Assembly (NCBI GenBank): GCA_001897525.1
Contig: MKTB01000025.1
Span: forward strand, 1-64,000
DNA length: 64,000 bases
Direction: 5' to 3'
Origin: Bacteroidetes bacterium 43-16
GTDB taxonomy: Bacteria; Bacteroidota; Bacteroidia; Chitinophagales; Chitinophagaceae
Of this stretch, positions 8,002 to 17,443 are shown piece by piece. The notes under the pieces were generated by a model, which saw only the letters and a program-made list of their open reading frames with translations, was not told where the DNA came from and did no database searches. A program made the translations under genes and the position numbers. Each line of letters starts with the position of its first letter. Positions within the stretch are counted from its first letter, which is position 1.

Positions 8002-9523
8002 TGACAACATTGCTGCTGCTTACGCTTCCGGGCTGATGCGCTTGATATTCCAATTGCCCACCGGCGGAGGAAAGACCATCACCGCATCAGCCCTTATTCA
8101 TCGGTTCTGCCAGGCTATGCCGGATAAGAAAGTCTTATTCATTGTTCACCGCGATGAGCTACTTATACAATTCCGGAAAGCATATGCCGGGCAGTATGGC
8201 GTATTTCCTGAGGCAATAGTATCCGGTGTATCTTACCGGAACCCGAATAGCCAGGTATATGTGACCATGGTGGAAACGGCAAACAACCGGCTTAAAAAGT
8301 CCCCAAATTGGTTTGGAGATGTCGGGCTGGTAGTGATCGATGAGGCCCATATCGGCAACTTTAAAAAGATTCACCAGTATTTCCCGGAAACACTTATTGT
8401 CGGACTTACGGCCACGCCAATATCGTCATCTAAAAAACATCCTTTAAAAGAGCAGTACCATGAAATTATCTGTAGTACCGATATCCCGGACCTGATCCAG
8501 ATAGGCGCACTGGTCCCGAATAAGACATTCCACATTAAAGGACAGGTCTCAGCTGCTGAGCTAAAAGTAAAAAACGGTGAATTTGATGCCTTTGAGATGT
8601 CCCGGGAATACTCCAAGTCTAAGCACATCATGAATTGCGTTAAGGGCTACGAAGATCATGCTAAAGGCGAAAAGACCATAGTTTTTAACTGCTCGGTTGA
8701 GCATTCCCAGATGGTCACTCAGGCTTTTGTAGATGCCGGCTATAATGCGCGTCACCTGGACGGAGAAATGCCGGATGCTGAACGGGCGGAAATACTAAAA
8801 TGGTTTGCGGCCACTCCTGATGCTATACTTTGTAATATTGGCATCCTTACAGCTGGATTCGATGAACCCAGTATTAAATGCGTTATCATGAACCGCGCGA
8901 CCTTATCGCTGCCTCTCTGGTTACAATGTACCGGTCGTGGGTCGCGCCCCTTCGAGAACAAAGATCATTTCATTATTCTGGACTTGGGTGGCAACGCACT
9001 CCGGCATGGCGACTGGTCCACCCCCCGTGATTGGCATTTTATTTTCCATAATCCACCCAAGCCTGGTAAGCAGAAAGCTGATGGTGCTGCACCGGTCAAA
9101 TTGTGCGAGCAATGCGAGGCGATCATTTCCCTGCAGGCCCGGGTATGTCCATTTTGTGGTGCTGAGCAATCTCAGAAAGCACCGCAATACGATAAGGCTT
9201 CCGTGGAGTTTGAATTGATCTCATCATCGATAAATATCACCGGCATAGTTGAGCAGGTTCAGCAGCGAGGTGCAAATCCATATGGGGCCATCCATGCGGT
9301 GAAGCAAATTATTATACAGCAGGCCAAGGATTCCCAAACGGGCATGAACGACACAATTGCCTATAACCTGCTTGAACTCTACCAGGAGAAAGTAAAAGAA
9401 TGGTGCCATATGAATGGTAAAAATTACGATCAGTGGCACAAAGACATAACATCCAGCTGGTTTTTTGATGAGCTGCGGAAGCAGTTCCAGTATGAAAAGC
9501 CGGTTTTAAATATACAACTATGA
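7967..9523 (+). CDS. SF2 DEAD/DEAH-box helicase with zinc ribbon
   Basis: The protein has 518 residues. Motifs in order: LRPYQQTG (Q-like), Walker A PTGGGKT (31-37), DEAH (125-128), GLTATP, a helicase C domain with CTGRGSRPF, then a CxxC...CxxC zinc ribbon (CEQCEAI and CPFCGAE). This is the standard phage SF2 helicase close to type III restriction and RecQ-like enzymes. It likely remodels DNA or RNA during replication. The next gene starts within its stop (ATGA), so the two are coupled. Confidence 0.88.
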   Translation: MKTLRPYQQTGNDNIAAAYASGLMRLIFQLPTGGGKTITASALIHRFCQAMPDKKVLFIVHRDELLIQFRKAYAGQYGVFPEAIVSGVSYRNPNSQVYVTMVETANNRLKKSPNWFGDVGLVVIDEAHIGNFKKIHQYFPETLIVGLTATPISSSKKHPLKEQYHEIICSTDIPDLIQIGALVPNKTFHIKGQVSAAELKVKNGEFDAFEMSREYSKSKHIMNCVKGYEDHAKGEKTIVFNCSVEHSQMVTQAFVDAGYNARHLDGEMPDAERAEILKWFAATPDAILCNIGILTAGFDEPSIKCVIMNRATLSLPLWLQCTGRGSRPFENKDHFIILDLGGNALRHGDWSTPRDWHFIFHNPPKPGKQKADGAAPVKLCEQCEAIISLQARVCPFCGAEQSQKAPQYDKASVEFELISSSINITGIVEQVQQRGANPYGAIHAVKQIIIQQAKDSQTGMNDTIAYNLLELYQEKVKEWCHMNGKNYDQWHKDITSSWFFDELRKQFQYEKPVLNIQL

Positions 9524-11643
9524 CAGCAGGTAATATTTCGGTATTCAATAACGTGAAGCATTTATCCAATGGTGGCACAATGGATATTTTATCATATCTG
9601 TATGCAATAAAGAATGGCAGATGGAACAACGAGATTATCGATTACCGTAATAATAAAATTGAAAAGATCGCATTACCTCTTGCGACAATCTGTGGAGTCT
9701 TTTCATATAGAAGTATCGCAGGTTTAGTCGAACCGAGTGGGTTTATATGTATAGATATTGACGATATTGATCCTGTAGTTGTGAAACAGCAGCTGGCAGC
9801 CGATAAATATACCTTTGCAGCCTGGAAATCAGTAGGAGGAAAAGGTGTAGCCGCAGTTTTCAAGATTAATCCCAAAAAACATGCTGAAAGTTTTCTTGGG
9901 CTGTCTGAGTATCTATTCTCAACTTACGGTATTGTCGTTGACCCATCCGGCAAGGATGTCAGCCGAGCAAGGTTTGTTTCTACGGATCATGAACTTTTTA
10001 TAAACGAAGGATCGGCCAAATTCGCTATATACCCGCCGCCGAAAAAAAAAGCGTTAACCAAGCTGCCGCAACAAGTATTCGTTCAATCTGACTTTGATGA
10101 GATCGTTGCTCAGGTAGCGGATAGGGGTGTTGACCTGGTGGATTCCTATTTTGATTGGGTAACGGTGGCTTTTGCACTTAGTGATAAGTTCGGGGAAGCC
10201 GGGCGTGGGTATTTCCATACCCTAAGCGGAATCAGCCATAAGTACTCCCCGGACAAATGTGATAAGCAGTATTCTGCCTGCCTGAACCACAAAGGCACCG
10301 GGATTACCATTGCCAGTTTCTACTATATGGCCAAGCAGGCCGGGATAGTGACGGTATCAGCAAAAACAAAGCTTATTGGGACAACAGCCTTCCAGGCAAA
10401 AAAGACCGGCCGCTCGGCTGAATCTGCCGTGCAACTCCTGCAAGACCTTGAAAGGATTCCGGCTGATATATCCAGGGATGTTGTGGATCAAGTGTTCAAT
10501 AGCAATATAGAATTTGAGGACAATGAATCCATCCTTGAAGATTTGATGATATACCTACGCCAAAACTACACCTTCAGGCGTAACGAGCTTACCCGAAAAA
10601 TTGAAAACAGTGGTGTACCCATGGAAACAAAAGACCTGAACACCGTATTCATTAATACCAAAAAAGCAATAGACAAAACATCATTTGAACTTATGGAAAG
10701 AGTAATTAATTCCGATTTCACTCAGGATTATAATCCGTTGACTGAGTTTATCCAGGCGAACCGACACCGGCAACCATCCGGTCTAATTGTGCAGCTATGC
10801 AATAGTATTCGCAGCTCACAGCCAAAAGAATACAAGGAGCTATTCATCACCAAATGGCTGGTTGGTATTGTCGAATCTATAGAAGGAGATTTTTCCCCTC
10901 TTATGCTGGTGTTATCTGGTTCCAGGCAGGGAACGGGAAAAACTGAGTGGTTTAGGCGGCTACTACCCCGGGATATACGCTCCTACTACGCAGAATCCAA
11001 ACTTGATGCTGGCAAGGATGATGAGATCCTAATGACCTCTAAGCTGCTTATTGTTGATGACGAAATGGGTGGTAAGTCCAAAAAGGAGACCGCCAGGCTG
11101 AAAGAATTGACCTCAAAGAAATGGTTTTCTCTCCGTGAACCCTACGGTCGTCATAATGTTGATCTTCGTAGGCTGGCTGTATTGGGTGGGACATCAAATG
11201 ATAGTGATCTGCTCAATGACCCTACCGGCAACCGACGTATTATCCCCATTGAGGTGATCGACTATATTGACAAGGAGCTCTACAATTCTATTGACAAGAC
11301 TGATCTTTTAATGGAGGTGTATCACCTGCACAAAAGTGGATTCACTTCGGTTTTGTCTAAAGAAGAGATCGAATACCTGGCAAGCCAGACGGAAGACTTT
11401 CAGGCACCATCTGTCGAAAGAGAATTGCTCATGGCATACTATGAATTGCCTCCTGATGATCTACATCGGGAATTTTTGACCACTTCAGAGATAAAAGCAC
11501 GCATCGAAATGCAATCCGGGCAGCGTTTGAACATTAACAAACTAGGGCAAGAATTGAAAAAATGTGGGTTCGAGAGGGTCTCAAAAGGGAAAAGAGCTGC
11601 CAGAAGGTATGGTTATTACGTAAAAAGGCGCGCAATTCAGTAA
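9520..11643 (+). CDS. Primase-helicase with VirE/VapE ATPase domain
   Basis: This 707-residue protein begins with a BT4734-like/VirE N-terminal domain containing ICIDIDDIDP, an acidic signature like that of primase-polymerase folds. A central linker precedes a VirE/VapE P-loop ATPase (PF05272) with Walker A GSRQGTGKT at 467-475 and Walker B LLIVDDEM. The sensor segment GGTSNDSDLLNDPTGNRR follows, and the end is winged-helix-like. It is likely the replicative primase-helicase of the phage. The repeat-rich untranslated stretch just downstream is a reasonable place for an origin. Confidence 0.8.
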   Translation: MTAGNISVFNNVKHLSNGGTMDILSYLYAIKNGRWNNEIIDYRNNKIEKIALPLATICGVFSYRSIAGLVEPSGFICIDIDDIDPVVVKQQLAADKYTFAAWKSVGGKGVAAVFKINPKKHAESFLGLSEYLFSTYGIVVDPSGKDVSRARFVSTDHELFINEGSAKFAIYPPPKKKALTKLPQQVFVQSDFDEIVAQVADRGVDLVDSYFDWVTVAFALSDKFGEAGRGYFHTLSGISHKYSPDKCDKQYSACLNHKGTGITIASFYYMAKQAGIVTVSAKTKLIGTTAFQAKKTGRSAESAVQLLQDLERIPADISRDVVDQVFNSNIEFEDNESILEDLMIYLRQNYTFRRNELTRKIENSGVPMETKDLNTVFINTKKAIDKTSFELMERVINSDFTQDYNPLTEFIQANRHRQPSGLIVQLCNSIRSSQPKEYKELFITKWLVGIVESIEGDFSPLMLVLSGSRQGTGKTEWFRRLLPRDIRSYYAESKLDAGKDDEILMTSKLLIVDDEMGGKSKKETARLKELTSKKWFSLREPYGRHNVDLRRLAVLGGTSNDSDLLNDPTGNRRIIPIEVIDYIDKELYNSIDKTDLLMEVYHLHKSGFTSVLSKEEIEYLASQTEDFQAPSVERELLMAYYELPPDDLHREFLTTSEIKARIEMQSGQRLNINKLGQELKKCGFERVSKGKRAARRYGYYVKRRAIQ

Positions 11644-11960
11644 AATAGTTACACCCTGGTTACACCTATTAAACCCTTGCTGGCGTTGCATTTGAATAGA
11701 TTTATAGTAATAAGGGTATAACTGAAAACAAATAGTAGTTACCTAACCCTAAACGCAATACAGATAATAATTACAGCCGATATAGGTAACTAGTGTAACT
11801 ACTTTTTATTATAGAGTATATTTTAATAAATAAAAACACAGTGGAGCAAAAAGATATTATAGCACAAAAGAATCTATAGGAAAAGTGGCTACCGTGGCTA
11901 CCCGGATACCTTAGCCCCCTGCCATTTACATTAAATAAATATTACAATAATAATCCTCCA
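11644..11960 (+). repeat. Noncoding stretch with short repeats, candidate origin or operator
   Basis: No gene is visible. GTTACACC occurs twice in tandem (11648-11655, 11659-11666). AGTTACCTA (11737-11745) is the exact inverse of TAGGTAACT (11783-11791), and GTAGTTAC (11735-11742) is the inverse of GTAACTAC (11795-11802). GTGGCTACC is repeated back to back at 11885-11902. All share a GTTAC or GCTAC core, as expected for binding sites of one protein. The position just after the primase-helicase suggests iterons, but a control region is equally possible. Confidence 0.45.
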
Positions 11961-12098
11961 ATGAACAAACTCACAGAAGCAATCGTCGCTATTTGCAATG
12001 TCGCTATCGTATCAATAGCGGCTTTTTTATTTTACAAAACCGGCTCATTATGGAGCCTGGTTATTCTTTTATTCACTCAATCTTATAAAAATGCCTAG
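11961..12098 (+). CDS. Small membrane protein, 45 aa
   Basis: An ATG at 11961 opens a 45-residue frame with two hydrophobic stretches (IVAICNVAIVSIAAFLFY and SLWSLVILLF) and a short hydrophilic end. It overlaps the VRR-NUC gene by 8 bases. Within it, CGCTAT/ATAGCG with a following T-rich run could act as a terminator for the primase operon. The gene is therefore plausible but not certain. Confidence 0.5.
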   Translation: MNKLTEAIVAICNVAIVSIAAFLFYKTGSLWSLVILLFTQSYKNA

Positions 12099-12429
12099 CG
12101 AAATCCAAATACAATCCGAATGTTTCCAATGGGCATGGAACACATACCCACAAACGCGACGACTACTCTTCCACGTCCCAAACGGTGGAAAACGCAATCC
12201 AATTGAAGCAATGCAACTCAAATCATCCGGAGTAATAGCCGGCGTGCCCGATATGCTTTTCCTATATGCCGGGAAATGGCACGCTTTTGAGTTTAAAGAC
12301 GATACAGGCGTACTATCTAAGGACCAGAAGGAATTACACCCCGTATGGGCCTCCCAGGGCCAAGAAATACACATCGTGAGAGATGTGGAGACGTTCAAAT
12401 CTTTATTCACACAAATAATATCGTCATGA
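12091..12429 (+). CDS. VRR-NUC domain nuclease
   Basis: This 112-residue stand-alone VRR-NUC protein (PF08774) has FHVPNGGKRNPIEAMQLK at 27-44, then GVPDMLF and HAFEFKDD, where the Asp, Glu and Lys form the PD-(D/E)XK-type active site. The terminal IHIVRDVETFKSL is also typical. Phage VRR-NUC proteins are thought to cut branched DNA during recombination or packaging. It is coupled to the next gene by ATGA. Confidence 0.88.
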   Translation: MPSEIQIQSECFQWAWNTYPQTRRLLFHVPNGGKRNPIEAMQLKSSGVIAGVPDMLFLYAGKWHAFEFKDDTGVLSKDQKELHPVWASQGQEIHIVRDVETFKSLFTQIISS

Positions 12430-12695
12430 ACGAGATAACCGATATCAGAACTAAGGGTCAAGCTTACTACCTATACGATCTGTCAATACAGGATATCGAG
12501 CAACGCAGAGCATCCAGGCAACTATTCAATACTGGAAGAGATGTGATGGAATATCTTGGTATCACCACACACCAACAACTGCGCAACTACACCGAACTAA
12601 AGAAGAAGCGACAGAACGGGCAGATCATCCTTTATTACCGCACACACACATCACACAAATACAATAGATCATTCGCAATAAGAAAAGTAAAGTAA
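12426..12695 (+). CDS. Hypothetical phage protein, 89 aa
   Basis: The frame extends further upstream, but the ATG at 12426 overlapping the VRR-NUC stop is the sensible start. The protein has QDIEQRRASRQLFNTGRDVM and MEYLGITTHQQLRNYTELKK, a helix-turn-helix-like arrangement, and a basic C-terminus. It may bind DNA; no family is recognised. Confidence 0.55.
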   Translation: MNEITDIRTKGQAYYLYDLSIQDIEQRRASRQLFNTGRDVMEYLGITTHQQLRNYTELKKKRQNGQIILYYRTHTSHKYNRSFAIRKVK

Positions 12696-12697
12696 AT

Positions 12698-12883
12698 ATG
12701 AAACACGAAGGAAAAGGCATACCTTTTTGGTTGCACATAACATTAGCATTACTCATAAGCGGACTAGGGGTTATGCTTGTCAAGCATCCATATGCTTGTC
12801 TACTTAGCATCATTGCATCACTTCTCCTTGAGATACTTAATCGATTGGCGATAATCAGCAATAAGATTAGTGATCATAAATAA
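12698..12883 (+). CDS. Small membrane protein, 61 aa
   Basis: Two hydrophobic segments (WLHITLALLISGLGVMLV and ACLLSIIASLLLEILN) with a short basic N-terminus predict a two-pass inner-membrane protein. Its role is unknown. It ends the early operon; about 240 noncoding bases carrying an operator-like array follow. Confidence 0.5.
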   Translation: MKHEGKGIPFWLHITLALLISGLGVMLVKHPYACLLSIIASLLLEILNRLAIISNKISDHK

Positions 12884-13016
12884 ACGGTCAGAGCCTATGC
12901 GTTGTTATGTCGATTCGTAATACATTGATAATCAAAAGGTACTCCCTCACAATCCCATTTGTCACGCAAAGTATGGGACACCGCATCAAAAAACATGTAT
13001 CACCCTATTTCAAATT

Positions 13017-13070
13017 TTGTATAAAAAATGTATAAGTTGTATAAAATCCCATTATACAATTGCTATACAA
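13017..13070 (+). promoter_or_regulatory. Array of five TTGTATAA-like octamers, candidate late operator
   Basis: TTGTATAA occurs at 13017-13024 and 13037-13044, TGTATAAG at 13029-13036, and the inverse forms TTATACAA at 13052-13059 and CTATACAA at 13063-13070. The second direct copy and first inverse copy form a perfect 8-bp palindrome arm pair around seven bases. The array lies immediately upstream of the conserved promoter element before the terminase genes. Confidence 0.6.
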
Positions 13071-13092
13071 ATGCTATCTTAGTAGGAACCAC
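13067..13092 (+). promoter_or_regulatory. Conserved late promoter element before the terminase genes
   Basis: The 26 bases, with core CTATCTTAGTAGGAA, recur exactly in reverse orientation at 29074-29099 before a minus-strand gene. A close variant, CTATTTTAGTAGAAA, precedes the sheath and protease genes. TATCTTAG resembles the Bacteroidota -7 box TAnnTTTG. No -33 box is obvious, so a phage activator may be needed. Confidence 0.6.
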
Positions 13093-13123
13093 ATTGACTT
13101 TAACGTGATTTTCCCTGTCTAAA

Positions 13124-13840
13124 ATGGCACTTTTAACCGCATCCGAATTCGCAGACGCTTGTATAATTAAGAGAACCTCCCTGGCTTCCTATGAGAACCG
13201 GGGTAAAATCGTTGCTACAGGATCAGGTAAGAATAAAAAGTTTGATACAGAAAATCCAACAAACGCATTATTCATTCGGGATAAACAGGCAAAGAAAACC
13301 TCAGAGCTGGAAGAAGCTGAGATTATAAACAGGATAAAGAAGTACCCTGCTGCACCTGAAAAAGTGGAAGCAAAGCCAGACACTACTCATACCGATGCCT
13401 TTAATAAGATTTTGGCGGAGGTTGATGAAGCAGAAAAGGCGGTTGGTAAATCAAGGAACGGGAAACCTACCCCTAAATATGAGGATTCTGTACAACTGCT
13501 TAAATACCTGGATACACTAAAAAGGGAAAAGGAAATTGAACAGCTCACGATTAAAATCCAAAAGCAAAGGGGGGAAGTCGTTCCTGCGGATTTAATTCAA
13601 AATGTCTTTACAGCTCATAATCAATCTATTCTTATTGAGTTTAAAAATGGGGCTGATGATATTATACGGATTATAAGTGCAGAGAAGCGTTTTAGTGTAG
13701 ATGAAATTGCAAAAATCAGGGGCCAATTGGTTGATATTTTAAATCGGGCAATAGATCAGGCAATAGAAAACACTGCAAAATCTGTTGAACAAATTATTAA
13801 TGATTACACTTCAATATTAGCGGTTGGTGAAAGGACTTGA
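13124..13840 (+). CDS. Terminase small subunit, Nu1-like
   Basis: The protein has 238 residues. The N-terminal MALLTASEFADACIIKR followed by TSLASYENRGKIVATG is the MerR-like winged helix of lambda Nu1-type small terminases. The long middle is charged and helical, and the C-terminus mediates oligomerisation in the family. It recognises the packaging site and hands DNA to the large subunit, whose gene overlaps its end by 17 bases. It is the first gene after the operator array. Confidence 0.75.
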   Translation: MALLTASEFADACIIKRTSLASYENRGKIVATGSGKNKKFDTENPTNALFIRDKQAKKTSELEEAEIINRIKKYPAAPEKVEAKPDTTHTDAFNKILAEVDEAEKAVGKSRNGKPTPKYEDSVQLLKYLDTLKREKEIEQLTIKIQKQRGEVVPADLIQNVFTAHNQSILIEFKNGADDIIRIISAEKRFSVDEIAKIRGQLVDILNRAIDQAIENTAKSVEQIINDYTSILAVGERT

Positions 13841-15818
13841 TGAAATAAGAGGGGTAAAAGAATATGTATCTGCTTTTGAAAATCTTGTAAGAAATAGCAA
13901 GGTTTCAATTTCAAATATCAAACCTAGCCAATGGGCAGAGGAAAATATTGTAATTAATTCAGGCGCATTCCCTGGCAGGCTAAAATATTCTTTAACCCCT
14001 TACACGCGTGAAATAATTGATTGTATGGCTCCGGATCATCCGGCAAGATGGGTTGCAGTAATGAAAGGAGGTCAGCTAGGGTTTTCGTCAACTATTTTGA
14101 TCCCCGGAATTGGCTGGATGATTGCAAATCAACCAGGGAACTCTTACTTGACAGTTGGATCACCGGACCTGATAGATCCGGCAATGGAAAAAGTAGATTT
14201 AATGATAGATGGTAGCGGTATCCGTCATTTGATTAAACCGAGTGTTAACAGAAATAGGGCACAAAAATCTGGCGATACTAATACAAAAAAGGAGTTTTCA
14301 AAAGGATATTTAACAGTTGCTTACGCAGGAAATCATAAGGCGTGGAGGCAAGTGGATTTAATGTATGGATGGTTTGATGACTTAGAGGCTGTAAAGTCTT
14401 CTTCTAAGGAATCAGGTAATACAATCGATTTGATTGAACAACGTTTTGCCGCTTATGCTAATAGGCATAAAATTTACTATATTTCAACTCCTGAACTTAA
14501 ATCAACATCAAATATTGAGCCGGTATATTTAAAAGGGGATCAACGAAAATATCTAACTCCTTGTCCCTGTTGTGGTGAATTTATAGAATGGGTTTGGACG
14601 ATAGAAGAAAACGGCATTACTGGCGGAATAACTTGGCAAGTTGACGAAAATGGGGAACTTATTGCAGAATCCGTTGGATATACCTGTCAAAAATGTGGAG
14701 GATTCTTTACGGATGAAAAGAAACATCAACTATTAAATCAGGGATATTGGCAACCGACCGCTAAACCGTCACAGCCTGGCTATTACAGTTACCATCTTTC
14801 AAGCCTATATGCTCCGCCTGGTATCTACAATTGGGAACGTTATGTAAGGAGATGGATTGATATTCACCCTCCAGGTCAGCCTAGAGATGAAGCAAAATAC
14901 AAGACGTTTGTAAATGTGGTGCTCGGATTAACCTATGAAGAAACTGCAGAAGCTCCGGAGGCTAATGCCATCATGGGAAACATCCGCGATTATGAAATAG
15001 GAATGGTTCCGGAATCAATATCTATAGATGATGAGAATGGGAAAATTGTTTTGCTTACATGTGGTGCGGATATGAACGGTAACCGGGATGATGCCCGTCT
15101 TGATTATGAGATTGTTGCACATGCTGAAAACGGCACCATTTATTCAATTACTCATGGTTCTATTGGAACATTTGTAAAAGGAGAAAGCAAAAAAGATGAT
15201 GACCGGGTTAAGTGGACCTACCAGGAAAACATGCCAAATTCTGTATGGCCCGAATTTGAAAAGATCCTGGAACCTATATATAAAACAGACACGGGCCGCG
15301 AAATTCCAATTGCAATTACAGGGTTGGATACTGGCCACTGTACAACGGATGCTTATGCTTTTATTGATAGAACCAATTGCAATATTATAGGCTTCAAAGG
15401 AGAAGGGGAAGAAAAAATAAAGATCGGGCAAGATAAAAAAACTATCAGGGAATCAACAGAAAGGCCACAATTGTATATCGTACGTGTAGGATTGATTAAA
15501 GATAGACTAGCCGAGTATATGAATCTAAATTGGGGCGGCGATGGTACACCACAACCTGGTAACTTTCTTAATTTCCCCCAACCGGGTCACGGGCTGTATG
15601 GGTTCAGAAATTATTTTGAGCATTTTGAATCAGAGGAACGGGCATTTGAAAAAAATGCTATCGTCTGGAAGAAAAAGAACGGTAAGCAAAACCACTTATG
15701 GGATTGCCGAATTTATAACATGGCGATCCGGGATGTCTTTATTGATAAACTTACAAAAGCATACAAGCAAAAATTAACCTTTGCCGATTATGCCGCTTTG
15801 GTCGCCCCTTACTTGTAA
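13824..15818 (+). CDS. Terminase large subunit, gpA family
   Basis: The protein has 664 residues, close to lambda gpA (641). Walker A-like KGGQLGFSSTI lies at 81-91 and a Walker B-like MYGWFDDLEAV follows. A zinc knuckle (CPCCGEF and CQKCGGFF) and the C-terminal nuclease region with GADMNGNRDDARLDYEIV and GLDTGHCT complete the PF05876 pattern. It pumps phage DNA into the prohead and cuts it. The stop lies within the first bases of a 95-bp repeat containing a terminator, so packaging genes form their own short operon. Confidence 0.9.
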   Translation: MVKGLDEIRGVKEYVSAFENLVRNSKVSISNIKPSQWAEENIVINSGAFPGRLKYSLTPYTREIIDCMAPDHPARWVAVMKGGQLGFSSTILIPGIGWMIANQPGNSYLTVGSPDLIDPAMEKVDLMIDGSGIRHLIKPSVNRNRAQKSGDTNTKKEFSKGYLTVAYAGNHKAWRQVDLMYGWFDDLEAVKSSSKESGNTIDLIEQRFAAYANRHKIYYISTPELKSTSNIEPVYLKGDQRKYLTPCPCCGEFIEWVWTIEENGITGGITWQVDENGELIAESVGYTCQKCGGFFTDEKKHQLLNQGYWQPTAKPSQPGYYSYHLSSLYAPPGIYNWERYVRRWIDIHPPGQPRDEAKYKTFVNVVLGLTYEETAEAPEANAIMGNIRDYEIGMVPESISIDDENGKIVLLTCGADMNGNRDDARLDYEIVAHAENGTIYSITHGSIGTFVKGESKKDDDRVKWTYQENMPNSVWPEFEKILEPIYKTDTGREIPIAITGLDTGHCTTDAYAFIDRTNCNIIGFKGEGEEKIKIGQDKKTIRESTERPQLYIVRVGLIKDRLAEYMNLNWGGDGTPQPGNFLNFPQPGHGLYGFRNYFEHFESEERAFEKNAIVWKKKNGKQNHLWDCRIYNMAIRDVFIDKLTKAYKQKLTFADYAALVAPYL

Positions 15819-15907
15819 AATAAAAAATCCCAAAATAGTCCCATAATAGTCCCAAAAACGGGACTATTTTTTTTTACCCTTTGCGCCGCTTCTATTTTAG
15901 TAGAAAT
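15813..15907 (+). repeat. 95-bp direct repeat, copy 1: terminator plus promoter
   Basis: Identical to 29096-29190. It contains a hairpin ATAGTCCC/GGGACTAT (15845-15852 region to 15860-15867) followed by nine T, an intrinsic terminator for the terminase operon, then CTATTTTAGTAGAAAT, the phage promoter-like element, 12 bases before the sheath start. It resets transcription between operons. Confidence 0.9.
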
Positions 15908-15918
15908 ACCAATCAAAA

Positions 15919-17430
15919 ATGAACAATGCAATAGGTCAAGAAAGGGTTTCTGCAATTGTAGGCTATAATATCGGAACAGCAAACTTTTCTGAAACAAGCC
16001 CCAATTTACCGCAACGGATCGCAATCCTGGCAGAAGCGAATACAGCAAACCAGGCTACCCTTAATACAGCTCCACAGGATTTGATTTCGGCACAGCAAGC
16101 CGGTAATTTATACGGATTCGGTTCGCCTATTCACCAGATCATGCGCATTCTTAAGCCCGTGAGCGGTGATGGCGTTGGTGGTATTCCTATTGTAGTCTAC
16201 CCACAAGTAGCAGCCGTTGGTTCTGCCGCTCGGGTTCAAACGATTACCATTACCGGTTCTGCAACAGAGAACCGCACACATAAGTTGTTGATTGCCGGAA
16301 GGTCAGCAGTCGATGCTTACAGCTATGAATTCAACATCGTATCAGGTGACACTCCAACAATCATAGCAGGAAAAATCTCTGATACAATAAATGCAGCCTT
16401 AGGCGCTCCTGTATCTGCAACATCAGCACTAGGTGTGGTCACAGCAACTACAAAATGGACCGGGTTAACTGCTCAGGATGTTTCAATTGAAGTAATTAAT
16501 GATGGTAATGGTGCCGGGATAACATATGCTGTTGCTCAGACCACTGCTGGTAGTGGCACTCCGAATATTGCTGCATCTTTAGCTCTTTTTGGTTCATCCT
16601 GGAATACAATTGTAATTAACTCATACGGTGCCGTTTCATCAGTCCTGAACGCATTGGAAACCTTTAACGGTATCCCTGACAATGAACAGCCAACTGGTCG
16701 TTATAGCGGAATTATCATGAAGCCGTTTATAGCAATTACGGGGAGCACATTAGAGGATCCTAGTTCAGTTACTGATTCAAGAAAAGATAATGTAACTATT
16801 GCTATTGCCCCAGCACCTTTAAGCAAGGGGTTGCCGATGGAAGCCGCTGCAAATATGGCCTTACTTTATGCCCGTGTGAGTCAGGATACTCCGCACCTTG
16901 ATGTGCTGGAGAAATCCTACCCGGATATGCCTGCACCAGCAAGCATTGGGATGATGAGTGCTTATGATGGCCGAGATGCAATCGTTAAGAAAGGCTCCTC
17001 AACTGTAGACCTGATTAATGGAAGATATCAGGTGAAAGACTTTGTAACTACCTATCACCCTGATGGTGAGGCAGTGCCTCAATTCCGATACTGCCGCACG
17101 CTGATGATCGACTTCAATGTAAAATATGGTTACTACTTGCTTGAGCAGATCAATGTTGTTGGGCATGCATTGGCAAATGACGGTGATCGAGTTAACGCAA
17201 CTAAGGTCCTTAAGCCAAAGCAATGGAAGCAAATACTGAATACTTACGCTGATGACCTGGTTACTCGTGGATTATTGGCCGATGCTTCTTTTATGCAGTC
17301 AAGCTTACAGGTAAATATTTCTTCTACAAATCCGGATAGGTTTGAAACCCAATTCAGGTATAAGCGTTCCGGGTTCTTACGTCAGTCGGCTACTACAGCA
17401 ACTGCCGGATTCAATTTTGGTAATATCTAA
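15919..17430 (+). CDS. Contractile tail sheath protein, Mu gpL-like
   Basis: The protein has 503 residues. The order of segments matches Mu-type sheath proteins: an N-terminal PQRIAILAEANTAN strand region, a central insertion domain, FNGIPDNEQPTGRYSGII, a block with APAPLSKGLPMEAAANMALL, then DFVTTYHPDGE and a C-terminal arm region LEQINVVGHALANDGD. It polymerises around the tail tube and contracts on infection, showing that this is a myovirus-type phage. The tube gene follows after 13 bases. Confidence 0.88.
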   Translation: MNNAIGQERVSAIVGYNIGTANFSETSPNLPQRIAILAEANTANQATLNTAPQDLISAQQAGNLYGFGSPIHQIMRILKPVSGDGVGGIPIVVYPQVAAVGSAARVQTITITGSATENRTHKLLIAGRSAVDAYSYEFNIVSGDTPTIIAGKISDTINAALGAPVSATSALGVVTATTKWTGLTAQDVSIEVINDGNGAGITYAVAQTTAGSGTPNIAASLALFGSSWNTIVINSYGAVSSVLNALETFNGIPDNEQPTGRYSGIIMKPFIAITGSTLEDPSSVTDSRKDNVTIAIAPAPLSKGLPMEAAANMALLYARVSQDTPHLDVLEKSYPDMPAPASIGMMSAYDGRDAIVKKGSSTVDLINGRYQVKDFVTTYHPDGEAVPQFRYCRTLMIDFNVKYGYYLLEQINVVGHALANDGDRVNATKVLKPKQWKQILNTYADDLVTRGLLADASFMQSSLQVNISSTNPDRFETQFRYKRSGFLRQSATTATAGFNFGNI

Positions 17431-17443
17431 AAAATAAATAACG

